A stretch of DNA of 19,517 nt from Clostridiales bacterium UBA1728 (GCA_002315975.1 DCIK01000017.1:1-19517), one strand, 5' to 3'. Positions 1-5,599 are shown, counted from the stretch's first letter. Numbers and translations are program-made. The notes: generated by a model not told the origin, from the letters alone.

Positions 1-793
1 CGCTTCTGGTCTTGAGCGGGACAAGTCGGATTACTCCGTCTTCGTACTGCATCTGCCGCTCGATGGACAGCGTGCCCTGCTCGAAATCCACATCAGACCA
101 CAGCAGCCCATAGCATTCACCGATTCGCAGTCCACAGTATTTCCCGAGCATATACGCGGTTTCGGCATTGCTGCCCTTGAAATAAGCGTCCAGCCCTTTC
201 ATTTCCTCGGCGGAAAAGGCCACAATATCCTCGTCCTCGTCGATCTTCATCTTGGGCATATGAATCTTTGAGTCCTTGTTCACGCAGAGGGAGTTGTACC
301 TGTCTACGCTGAGATAATTCCGTGAATACGCTTGGCCGAAAATCAGGTAAAACATCTTGAGGAATGCTTCTACATATTTGTAAGCCCGCTCCTCCTCATA
401 ATACTGACAGCTCAGATAATCGTTAATCTCCGAGGAAGAAATGTCGCTGATATATCGCTTGCCGAAACGATCACGGAGATGGTTGTTCCAGAGACTGTCC
501 TGCTTACGAATGGTACCATAAGCTTTGCCGCTTCTTCCCTTGGCGCAATATTCTTCGTAAACCTCCGCGATGGTGACCCTGCGCCTGGAAAGGGGGAGTG
601 CCGACTCCAGACTAAGCTGTCGAAGATACTCCTCCTTGGCTTTTCTGGCAGCCCGCTCACTTTTGAAAGGATTTCCCTGCTCGTCCTTCGTTCTGCGTAC
701 ATCTTTCCGTGTGCTATTTACGGTGGTGACGAAGCGGAATCCCCACATTCCGTTTTCCAGCTGAAAGACTCCTGCGGTGCTCTTTTTTGCCAT
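1..793 (-). CDS. Tyrosine recombinase (phage/ICE-type integrase), 3' part outside window
   Basis: Reverse-strand reading from ATG at 791-793 stays open to the window edge (264 codons). It begins MAKKSTAGVFQLENGMWGFR. Residues ~1-60 resemble the arm-type AP2-like DNA-binding domain of Tn916-family integrases. Residues ~70-160 resemble the SAM-like core-binding domain (TIAEVYEEYCAKG...). From ~195 the catalytic domain starts, with the first active-site Arg in CGLRIGECYGLLWSDVDF. The remaining catalytic residues (K, HxxR, Y) lie beyond position 1. A GGAGG ribosome site sits about 7 nt before the ATG. The protein would catalyse site-specific strand exchange during integration or excision. Its base composition is visibly less GC-rich than the genes to the right, which fits horizontal transfer. 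The rubrerythrin remnant just behind its start marks the probable element boundary. The family call is firm; the kind of element (phage, ICE or IME) cannot be told from here. Confidence 0.93.
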   Translation of the reverse strand, partial: MAKKSTAGVFQLENGMWGFRFVTTVNSTRKDVRRTKDEQGNPFKSERAARKAKEEYLRQLSLESALPLSRRRVTIAEVYEEYCAKGRSGKAYGTIRKQDSLWNNHLRDRFGKRYISDISSSEINDYLSCQYYEEERAYKYVEAFLKMFYLIFGQAYSRNYLSVDRYNSLCVNKDSKIHMPKMKIDEDEDIVAFSAEEMKGLDAYFKGSNAETAYMLGKYCGLRIGECYGLLWSDVDFEQGTLSIERQMQYEDGVIRLVPLKTRS

Positions 794-929
794 TTTTGAC
801 CTCCATTTTGTGATTCTTGGTGTGAATCTTTCAATTCAGGTCAAAATATGAAGTGGGGGAGTGTGAAGTGTCCTTCTCAATTTTGTCAGGGTTTTCAAAG
901 CCTTCCACGCATTCGCCGAGGAAAAACCG
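794..929. other. Probable end of the integrated element, noncoding
   Basis: This stretch lies between the integrase start and the rubrerythrin remnant. No convincing gene, xis homologue or clear promoter is visible. In the remnant's frame it stays open from 867 to 929, but the residues upstream of HTVHEM (VFKAFHAFAEEKPR) do not look like rubrerythrin. I infer that it is element DNA holding the attachment-site arm region. Confidence 0.4.
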
Positions 930-1016
930 AGGCACACCGTCCACGAGATGGCTCGCGACGAGGCTCGTCACGGCAAGTCCCTCAAGGGTCTGCTGGATCG
1001 CTACTTCGGCGAGTAA
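930..1016 (+). pseudogene. 3' remnant of a rubrerythrin / NADH peroxidase gene
   Basis: The plus-strand frame ending with TAA at 1014-1016 reads HTVHEMARDEARHGKSLKGL followed by LDRYFGE. This is the C-terminal signature of the rubrerythrin/NADH peroxidase family, including the ferritin-like ExxRH iron-ligand stretch (DEARHG). These enzymes reduce H2O2 in anaerobes. No start codon, ribosome site or N-terminal ~150 residues are present, and similarity fades just upstream of 930. The natural stop is followed 18 nt later by a perfect terminator. The simplest reading is that insertion of the integrase-bearing element separated this 3' end from the rest of the gene, which would lie at the far (left) end of the element. 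A decayed gene copy is the alternative. Confidence 0.78.
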
Positions 1017-1033
1017 TTTCCGACACATAGGTT

Positions 1034-1066
1034 AAAAGGAGTACGGGGAAGCCCGTACTCCTTTTT
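1034..1066 (+). terminator. Rho-independent terminator of the rubrerythrin locus
   Basis: A perfect 14-bp inverted repeat (AAAAGGAGTACGGG at 1034-1047, CCCGTACTCCTTTT at 1052-1065) encloses a GAAG loop and ends in a T run. It lies 18 nt after the rubrerythrin stop codon. Confidence 0.93.
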
Positions 1067-1100
1067 GCTGCGGTGGGAGAACCGTTCCTGCGCATTACTG

Positions 1101-1124
1101 TAGGGCTCGGCCTCCGGACGAGCC
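1101..1124 (-). repeat. Dispersed 24-nt GC-rich repeat, copy 1
   Basis: This copy contains GGCTCGGCCTCCGGACGAGC and is self-complementary at its ends (GGCTCG/CGAGCC). Near-identical copies on the other strand lie at 2862-2885 and 15517-15540. All three copies are intergenic. Confidence 0.75.
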
Positions 1125-1162
1125 GCCGCTTCCGTCCCCGATTGCCGCAGCGCAAACTTTTC

Positions 1163-1194
1163 TTGACTTTTTCCCCTCTCTGTGCGTATATACT
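1163..1194 (+). promoter_or_regulatory. Sigma-A-like promoter of the double-glycine leader gene
   Basis: TTGACT at 1163-1168 is followed after 18 nt by TATATA at 1187-1192; the overlapping TATACT at 1189-1194 is an alternative -10. The leader-peptide gene starts about 40 nt downstream. Confidence 0.6.
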
Positions 1195-1232
1195 TACAGA
1201 CAGTCATCAACCCGATCAGAAAGAGGTACATC

Positions 1233-1568
1233 ATGGACGAGAAGAAGATCAACGAGCAGCAGCTCTCTCAGGTCAGCGGCGGCGCGGAAAACGGCGGCGC
1301 CGTCTACAACAGCGGCAGCATCAACCTCGACGGCGGAAATATCGTGAACGACTCAGCCGGCATCGGCGGCGGCGGCAGTCAAGGCGGCGCGGTCTACAAT
1401 AACGGCAGCATCACCTTAGAAGGCGGAACGTCGTTTTCCGGCGTCTCCGGCGGCAGCCAAGGCGGCGCGGTCTACAATAACGGCAACATCAACCTCGACG
1501 GCGGAAATATCGTGAACGACACAGCCGGCATCGGCGGTGGCCACGGCGGCGCCATCTATAACCACTGA
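1233..1568 (+). CDS. Double-glycine leader peptide fused to Gly/Asn-rich tandem repeats (putative exported peptide)
   Basis: The gene encodes 111 residues. The ATG at 1233 is chosen because AAAGAGG lies just upstream and because it gives a compact leader, MDEKKINEQQLSQVSGG. Counting back from the GG, hydrophobic residues fall at -4 (V14), -7 (L11) and -12 (I6), which is the pattern read by C39-peptidase ABC exporters in bacteriocin and ComC-type leaders. Residues 18-111 contain no Lys, Arg, Cys, Pro, Met or Trp. They form three tandem repeats (21-50, 51-76, 77-104) plus a partial fourth (105-111), each starting GGAVYNNG or a variant and continuing with INLDGG. The pattern recalls beta-helix coils of the PMP-type GGAIYN kind. 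The DNA of repeats 1 and 3 is nearly identical, so duplication is recent. It has its own promoter and terminator, with no transporter or maturation enzyme nearby. The product is probably exported and cleaved after G17; its function is unknown. Confidence 0.82.
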   Translation: MDEKKINEQQLSQVSGGAENGGAVYNSGSINLDGGNIVNDSAGIGGGGSQGGAVYNNGSITLEGGTSFSGVSGGSQGGAVYNNGNINLDGGNIVNDTAGIGGGHGGAIYNH

Positions 1569-1571
1569 AAC

Positions 1572-1606
1572 AAAAACGGGTGCGGAGGATTCCGAACCCG
1601 TTTTTT
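1572..1606 (+). terminator. Rho-independent terminator after the leader-peptide gene
   Basis: AAAAACGGGT-G-CGGA and TCCG-A-ACCCGTTTTT pair with a single mismatch around a GGAT loop, followed by T6. It starts 4 nt after the stop codon. Confidence 0.9.
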
Positions 1607-1610
1607 GCGC

Positions 1611-1640
1611 TTGTAAAGCCCGCGGCGCGTATGCTATAAT
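1611..1640 (+). promoter_or_regulatory. Promoter of the DUF1638 gene
   Basis: TTGTAA at 1611-1616, an 18-nt spacer and TATAAT at 1635-1640 lie 21 nt before the ATG at 1662. Confidence 0.65.
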
Positions 1641-1661
1641 CCGCTTGAAGGGGATGAGACC

Positions 1662-2468
1662 ATGCACCATTACAAGCTCTTAGCCTGCAAGCTCCTGAAC
1701 AGGGAGCTGTCGCTCTGCGCCGCCGAGTCGGAAAACTACATCGACATCACCTGGATGCGGCAGGAGCTCCACTCCACGCCCGATGCCCTCCGCGCTGCCC
1801 TGCAATCGGAGATCGACAGCATCGAGAGCGGCGATGACCTGCACTCGGCGGACTACCGGGTAAACCGGGGTGTACGGCACAAAAAGCTGGACGCCATCCT
1901 CTTCGGCTACGGGCTCTGCTCCAACGCAGTGGCGGGACTTCGCAGCAGCAGCGTGCCGCTGGTGATCCCCCGCTGTCACGACTGCACCACATTGCTTATG
2001 GGCTCCAAGGAGCGCTACCGGGAATATTTCGATGCCGTCAAGGGCACCAGCTTCATCTCCCGGGGCTGGGCCGACCACGGCTTTGAGAACGATGATCGGG
2101 AGCGGGATTTCGAGGCACTGCGGGCGCGCTACATGGAGGAATACGACGACGAGGACGCCGTGGACTTCCTCATGGAGATGGCCGAAAACAGCATGGTGCA
2201 CTACTCCTGCCTGACCTGTATCTTTTGGAACGAGTTCCCCCGGGAGCGTCTGGAGGAGATGGGCCGCCGCCGGGCCGAGGAAAATGGCTGGGAGTTCAAA
2301 GCCTATGAGGGCAGCTCCTCCCTGCTGCGGGATCTGCTGGAGGGGCGCTGGGACGAGGAGAAATTTCTGGTGGTGCAGCCCGGTCAGACCGTGGTGCCCA
2401 GCTACGACAGGATGATCATCAAAGCGGAATCATTATGGGGTTGCAAAAAAAGCCTGTCATTGCTGTGA
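1662..2468 (+). CDS. DUF1638 domain protein, C-terminus formed by a repeat
   Basis: The gene encodes 268 residues with AGGGGA ahead of ATG 1662. Family features are HHYKLLACKLLNREL at the N-terminus, then ILFGYGLCSNAVAGLRS and LVIPRCHDCTTLLMGSKERY at ~80-125, and YSCLTCIFW near 185. Several of the Cys/His residues look like metal or corrinoid-related ligands, but the family has no proven activity. From general knowledge, DUF1638 genes often sit beside corrinoid-dependent methyltransferases in anaerobes; no such enzyme is adjacent here. The last ~8 codons (from about 2445) are encoded by a dispersed repeat that recurs at 19418-19436, so the natural C-terminus has probably been lost or replaced by repeat insertion. 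The domain itself looks complete. Family call is good; function unknown. Confidence 0.82.
   Translation: MHHYKLLACKLLNRELSLCAAESENYIDITWMRQELHSTPDALRAALQSEIDSIESGDDLHSADYRVNRGVRHKKLDAILFGYGLCSNAVAGLRSSSVPLVIPRCHDCTTLLMGSKERYREYFDAVKGTSFISRGWADHGFENDDRERDFEALRARYMEEYDDEDAVDFLMEMAENSMVHYSCLTCIFWNEFPRERLEEMGRRRAEENGWEFKAYEGSSSLLRDLLEGRWDEEKFLVVQPGQTVVPSYDRMIIKAESLWGCKKSLSLL
2445..2463 (+). repeat. Left-end fragment of a dispersed repeat, inside the DUF1638 3' end
   Basis: AAAAAAAGCCTGTCATTGC is identical to 19418-19436, where it begins a longer palindromic element. Here it stops after TGTCATTGC. The sequence that normally follows (GAGCGAAGC...GTGGCAATCCGT) reappears about 365 bp further on, at 2829-2852. 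Confidence 0.7.
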
Positions 2469-2483
2469 AAGAAACGCCGGAGC

Positions 2484-2627
2484 CCTTCAAGGCTCCCTCT
2501 GACGAGGGAGCTGCCCCAGTTCGCAAACTGGGGCTGAGGGAGAGAGGATCTTTTGAGCTGCAGCGTAGACGGTCTCTCCCTCAGTCTCGCTGCGCTCGAC
2601 AGCTCCCTCGCAGAGAGAGCCATAAGG
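2484..2627. repeat. Palindromic MITE-like element A (~144 bp)
   Basis: The terminal inverted repeats are 2484-2513 (...GGCTCCCTCTGACGAGGGAG...) and 2600-2627, whose reverse complement carries GGCTCTCTCTGCGAGGGAGC. The interior holds a further inverted pair (CTGAGGGAGAGA / TCTCTCCCTCAG). No transposase is encoded. Elements B (5395-5517) and C (2691-2829) have the same architecture. Confidence 0.72.
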
Positions 2628-2690
2628 CGTTTCGTTCATCGTGGTGAATCCCTTCATCTCGATTGCTGTGAAAGCCATGTTACAGCGCCC

Positions 2691-2829
2691 CTTGGCTTCC
2701 CCCTTGGGGGAAGCTGGCACCAGTGCGTACACTGGTGACTGATGAGGGTAAGTCCTTGAAACCGGTAAGCTCTTGACTGACCCTCATCCGTCAGCTACGC
2801 TGACACCTTCCCCCAAGGGGGAAGGCAAG
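2691..2829. repeat. Palindromic MITE-like element C (~139 bp)
   Basis: The left terminus is CTTGGCTTCCCCCTTGGGGG and the right terminus, read in reverse complement, is CTTGCCTTCCCCCTTGGGGG. Each arm is itself a hairpin. Internal TGATGAGGG and CCCTCATCCG also pair. It is noncoding and belongs to the same structural class as elements A and B. Confidence 0.75.
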
Positions 2830-2946
2830 AGCGAAGCGGCGTGGCAATCCGTTTTCTCTCCGGCTCGTCCGGAGGCCGAGCCCTACAGAGGGGCTGGGGA
2901 GACGGATGCCACACCGGGGCGCGGACGCTTTCGCAATGACAGGGAG
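2829..2946. repeat. Main part of the TGTCATTGCGA...GTGGCAATCCGT repeat (element D)
   Basis: GAGCGAAGCGGCGTGGCAAT at 2829-2848 matches the element at the window's right end (19437 onward). The reverse-complement right arm (ACGGATGCCACACC ... GCAATGACAGGG) ends near 2946. A copy of the 24-nt dispersed repeat sits inside. Its left tip appears displaced to 2455-2463, with elements A and C lying between the two parts. Confidence 0.65.
2862..2885 (+). repeat. Dispersed 24-nt GC-rich repeat, copy 2
   Basis: The core CTCGTCCGGAGGCCGAGCCC followed by TA is shared with 15517-15540 and, on the other strand, with 1101-1124. Confidence 0.75.
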
Positions 2947-3053
2947 CATTTTTACAGTCCCAAGGGTGGGGCTTGTTTCCCGCCCTACGAGCTTGTATTC
3001 AAGACCTTTGTGCATAAGGTAACATCATATATATTTTTAGGAGGTACGATACT

Positions 3054-3377
3054 ATGACCAAGCTGAAAGTCAACCCCGGCGTGTGCGGACTCACCGCCAT
3101 CATCACCGCCGACAGCGAAGACGGCATGGAGTGCGACATCTCCGTGGAAACCCAGTGCAAAATGGTGCAGAAGCTCTTTGAGACCGCGGGCAGCACCGTG
3201 AACGCCTACGAGATCTGTATGCCCCGGGGCGACGAGGAGAAGTTCGCCGTGGAGCTCCTGCGCAAGTGCAATACCCACGCAGCCTGCCCCATGATCCCCG
3301 CCCTTATCAAGGCGGTGGAGGCCGAGTGCGGCCTGGCCCTGAAGAAGGACGTGAGCTTCAGCTTCATCGAGGAATAA
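3054..3377 (+). CDS. Small Cys-rich protein, DUF6951-like
   Basis: The gene encodes 107 residues, with an AGGAGG site before ATG 3054 and an AT-rich leader (TATATATTTTT) that may hold a -10 element. It begins MTKLKVNPGVCGLTAII and contains several spaced cysteines: GVCG, ECDI, TQCK, EICMP, RKCNTHAACP and AECG. There is no signal peptide or membrane segment, so the protein is cytosolic. I recall the N-terminal NPGxCG and C-terminal HAACPxxxAxIKAxE...GLALxKDVS pattern from a small clostridial family annotated DUF6951, but cannot verify that here. The cysteine pattern suggests metal or Fe-S binding; this is inference. It lies downstream of the DUF1638 gene on the same strand, about 590 bp away across the repeat cluster, so the two may once have formed a unit. 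Confidence 0.75.
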   Translation: MTKLKVNPGVCGLTAIITADSEDGMECDISVETQCKMVQKLFETAGSTVNAYEICMPRGDEEKFAVELLRKCNTHAACPMIPALIKAVEAECGLALKKDVSFSFIEE

Positions 3378-3382
3378 GAAAA

Positions 3383-3412
3383 CTGAGGGGATGGCTTCGG
3401 CCATCCCCTCAG
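3383..3412 (-). terminator. Minus-strand hairpin terminator (distal of a tandem pair)
   Basis: The 13-bp stem CTGAGGGGATGGC / GCCATCCCCTCAG encloses a TTCG loop. Read on the minus strand it is followed by TTTTCTT; on the plus strand no T run follows. It may still form a 3' hairpin on the plus-strand DUF6951-like mRNA. Confidence 0.75.
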
Positions 3413-3415
3413 GCA

Positions 3416-3450
3416 TATAAAAACCCCTCCGATGGGCTGGATCGGAGGGG
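3416..3450 (-). terminator. Minus-strand rho-independent terminator (proximal)
   Basis: The 10-bp stem CCCCTCCGAT / ATCGGAGGGG (3424-3433, 3441-3450) is followed on the minus strand by TTTTTATAT. No minus-strand protein gene ends here. Confidence 0.82.
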
Positions 3451-3563
3451 CGCGGGGATATCCACGCTGGGAACAAGGAAAGTGGGAAGGAGAAACTGAA
3501 AATGATTTTGTTATAATCGAAAACTATAAGCGGAAAACATTTTATGCGAAAAAATCATTTCTG
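3416..3563 (-). ncRNA. Candidate small RNA (~148 nt) with own promoter and terminator
   Basis: The transcript would start about 7 nt after the -10 at 3570-3575 and end at the terminator at 3416-3450. No protein gene of reasonable size lies in it. Its 5' segment GAAATGATTTT (about 3551-3561) can pair with AAAATCATTTTC (about 3497-3508), closing an AU-rich loop, and the GC-rich 3' half carries the terminator stem. It does not match 6S RNA, SRP RNA, tmRNA or a riboswitch that I can recognise. It is antisense to neither neighbouring gene. Confidence 0.5.
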
Positions 3564-3569
3564 AGTTAA

Positions 3570-3598
3570 ACTATAATAGCTTTCATCTCTTTTGTCAA
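3570..3598 (-). promoter_or_regulatory. Strong minus-strand sigma-A-like promoter
   Basis: On the minus strand, TTGACA (3598-3593), a 17-nt spacer and TATAGT (3575-3570) form a near-consensus promoter. It points leftward into 3416-3563, where there is no protein gene. Confidence 0.75.
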
Positions 3599-3640
3599 GG
3601 GGTGCATAATCCAAGAAAAAGGGAGAGAAATTTGTGCATA

Positions 3641-3680
3641 TAACACAAAAACACCCGGAACCCTGCAGGGCTCCGGGTGT
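3641..3680 (-). terminator. Terminator of the LysM gene
   Basis: ACACCCGGA (3651-3659) pairs with TCCGGGTGT (3672-3680), with a CCCTGCAGGG inner stem. On the minus strand a TTTTTGTGTT tract follows. It lies 16 nt past the LysM stop codon. Confidence 0.88.
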
Positions 3681-3695
3681 GACTTTTGATGAAGG

Positions 3696-5195
3696 TCAAC
3701 CAACCAGAATGGGGATGGAGATCTTGCCGCCAACGGGCAGGTTGTTGAAGTTGATGGTGCCGTTCAGATCGTTGAGCATCTTGTAGTTTACGTTGAAGTC
3801 GGCGTTGGCATTGCAGTAGTAGCCGTAGACGGTGTCACCGGACTGGATGGTCTTCACGCTGACGCTGTAATATCTGGCGGCGCCGCCGTTGGAGGACATG
3901 GGGATGTAGACGGTGGTGCCGGCGGAGAGGGTGTAGCTCTTGAGACCGTTGGCCGAGACGATGATGGCCTTGTTCTTGGAGAAGCTGGAGCCCAGAGCGT
4001 TGCAGATACCGATGAGGCTCTCGCCCTCGGCCACGGTGTGGGGCACCAGATAATAGGTGGAGGAGGCGGTGGCATCAAAGAGACCGGCGAGCTCCGTGAC
4101 GGTGGTGGAAGTGGTGGTGGTCACGGTGACGGGATTACCGTTGGCGTCCTTGGAGGTGGAGGTGGTCACAGTGCCGCTGCCCACACCGGCTGCGGCTTCG
4201 TCCAGACCACTCTTGGCGGTGGTGCCGGCGGTAGTGGCGGAGCCGGAGGCAGTGGTGCCGGTGCCGCCGCAGTAGACGGGCAGATAAACGACCTTACCGG
4301 CCTGGAAGGCGGTGAGGCTGGTCTTGCTGTTGAGCGTGAGGATCAGGTCGGTGTACTTGGTCAGGTTGATGCCGTAGGCATTGCAGAGGTTGTACATGGT
4401 ATCACCGCTGACGAGCAGGTGACGGTACACGGTATAGTACACGCTGACGGAGGAGTCCAGCGTGGAGCTGGGCATCCAGTAGCTTCTGCCGGAGATCAGA
4501 GCGGTCTCGGAGGAGAGCTTGTTGAGCTTGAGAATCATGGTCTTGTAGGTGGCATAGGTCACGCCGCGGGCCTTGCAGATGGCGCTGAGCGTGTCACCGG
4601 TCTGGCAGACATAGCTGCTCAGGTAGAAGGCCACATAGTCGCCGTCCTGAGCCTTGACCGTGGTTTGGGTGGCGGTGGTGGCAGAGCCCGTGCTGCTGCC
4701 GGTGCCGGTAGAAGTGCTGCCCGTGCTGGTCTTGGTGGCCAGAGTGCCGCCGGGAATGGGCAGACTGATGCTGGTGCCGGCCATGAAAGAGGTAAGGCTG
4801 GTAACACCGTTGAGATTCTTAGTCAGGGTCTCCACAGCGGCGAGGGTGGTGCCGTAGCCGGTGAGGAGAGCACCCACGGTGTCGCCGGAAACCAGAACAT
4901 GACGGTACACGGTGTAGTAGGCACTGCAGTCACCCAGAGTCTTGGTGGGCATCCACAGCTTGCGTCCGGCCACCAGCTTGTTGGGGTTGGTGATGCCGTT
5001 GACATTCTTGATGATGGTGGCGTACTCGGCATACTTGACGCCGCGGCTCTCGCAGATGGTGTTGAGGGTGTCGCCGCTCTGAATCTGGTATTCGGTGAGA
5101 TAGTAGGCGGCATAGTCGCTGTTGGCGGCGAAAACAGCCGGGCAAAGCGCCAGCAGCAGCACCACGCTCAGCAGCATGGAAAGGATTCTCTTCAT
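3696..5195 (-). CDS. Secreted protein with six LysM-like domains
   Basis: The gene encodes 499 residues; AGGAG precedes ATG 5195. Residues 1-23 are a Sec signal peptide (MKRILSMLLSVVLLLALCPA, cleavage after VFA). Six LysM-like modules follow at about 35-83, 94-147, 194-242, 254-306, 383-432 and 446-497, each with a QSGDT/VSGDT-like start, an Asn-containing middle and a (W/Y)MP or LPI end. Residues 27-147 and 186-308 are a clear internal duplication, including a shared YYTVYRH-LVSGDT block. Ser/Thr/Gly-rich linkers separate the units at ~150-185 and ~310-380. LysM modules bind N-acetylglucosamine-containing glycans, usually peptidoglycan. There is no hydrolase domain or cell-wall sorting motif, so it probably sits non-covalently on the wall and acts as a structural or adhesive protein. 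It appears monocistronic. Confidence 0.88.
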   Translation of the reverse strand: MKRILSMLLSVVLLLALCPAVFAANSDYAAYYLTEYQIQSGDTLNTICESRGVKYAEYATIIKNVNGITNPNKLVAGRKLWMPTKTLGDCSAYYTVYRHVLVSGDTVGALLTGYGTTLAAVETLTKNLNGVTSLTSFMAGTSISLPIPGGTLATKTSTGSTSTGTGSSTGSATTATQTTVKAQDGDYVAFYLSSYVCQTGDTLSAICKARGVTYATYKTMILKLNKLSSETALISGRSYWMPSSTLDSSVSVYYTVYRHLLVSGDTMYNLCNAYGINLTKYTDLILTLNSKTSLTAFQAGKVVYLPVYCGGTGTTASGSATTAGTTAKSGLDEAAAGVGSGTVTTSTSKDANGNPVTVTTTTSTTVTELAGLFDATASSTYYLVPHTVAEGESLIGICNALGSSFSKNKAIIVSANGLKSYTLSAGTTVYIPMSSNGGAARYYSVSVKTIQSGDTVYGYYCNANADFNVNYKMLNDLNGTINFNNLPVGGKISIPILVG

Positions 5196-5329
5196 ATCTT
5201 GTTCTCCTGTCTTTCTCTTACGAGAATAGAGTTTGCTTCATGCTAAAGATGATACCACTGAAAGCCCGTTCTGCATATTGGCAAAAGTAACGAAAATTTA
5301 CAATCTTTTTTGCGTAGATGCGACAAGAA

Positions 5330-5344
5330 GTTACAGAATGTAAC
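5330..5344. promoter_or_regulatory. Possible operator upstream of the LysM gene
   Basis: GTTACAGAATGTAAC is a perfect 6-3-6 dyad about 135 bp upstream of the LysM start. A weak minus-strand promoter (TTGTAA, 17 nt, CAATAT) lies just downstream of it. The binding factor is unknown. Confidence 0.3.
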
Positions 5345-5394
5345 CAAATGCGCGGAGAGGGTCGGTAGATAGACCAAAAGACGAGGCATCTGAA

Positions 5395-5517
5395 CTTGCC
5401 TCTCCCTCTGGGAGAGGTGCCCCCGCAGGGGGCGGAGAGGGCAGTATTCGTTTGCGTTGGAAAAGCCCTCTCAGTCACGGCTCCGCCGTGCCAGCTCCCT
5501 CATCTGAGGGAGCCAAG
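5395..5517. repeat. Palindromic MITE-like element B (~123 bp)
   Basis: The left terminus is CTTGCCTCTCCCTCTGGGAG and the right terminus, in reverse complement, is CTTGGCTCCCTCAGATGAGG. The interior contains paired GGCGGAGAGGGC and GCCCTCTC...GCTCCGCC segments. It is noncoding, fills most of the gap between the LysM and acyltransferase-like genes, and resembles elements A and C. Confidence 0.72.
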
Positions 5518-5545
5518 AAGGGTTCCTTCACTGCTTTCTTATAGT

Positions 5546-5581
5546 GACAAAAACAGCGCACGACCATGTCCGGTCGTGCGC
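5546..5581 (-). terminator. Terminator of the E2-like acyltransferase gene
   Basis: GCGCACGACC (5556-5565) pairs with GGTCGTGCGC (5572-5581) around a 6-nt loop. The minus strand continues into TGTTTTTGTC. It lies 19 nt beyond the stop. Confidence 0.9.
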
Positions 5582-5599
5582 TTACATATTATATTGTAT

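Noticed and set aside
332..799. 155-codon plus-strand frame across the integrase
   Set aside because: The minus-strand integrase has clear domains and a ribosome site; this frame has none.
2445..2946. Possible CRISPR array
   Set aside because: The repeats are unequal, inverted and not regularly spaced, and no cas genes are present.
2402..3057. Several 60-94-codon frames in the repeat cluster
   Set aside because: They fall entirely within palindromic repeats and occur on both strands, so they reflect GC-rich inverted repeats and not genes.
4038..5246. 402-codon Gly/Val-rich plus-strand frame opposite the LysM gene
   Set aside because: Its repetitive composition simply mirrors the LysM repeats. 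The minus-strand gene has a signal peptide, ribosome site and terminator.
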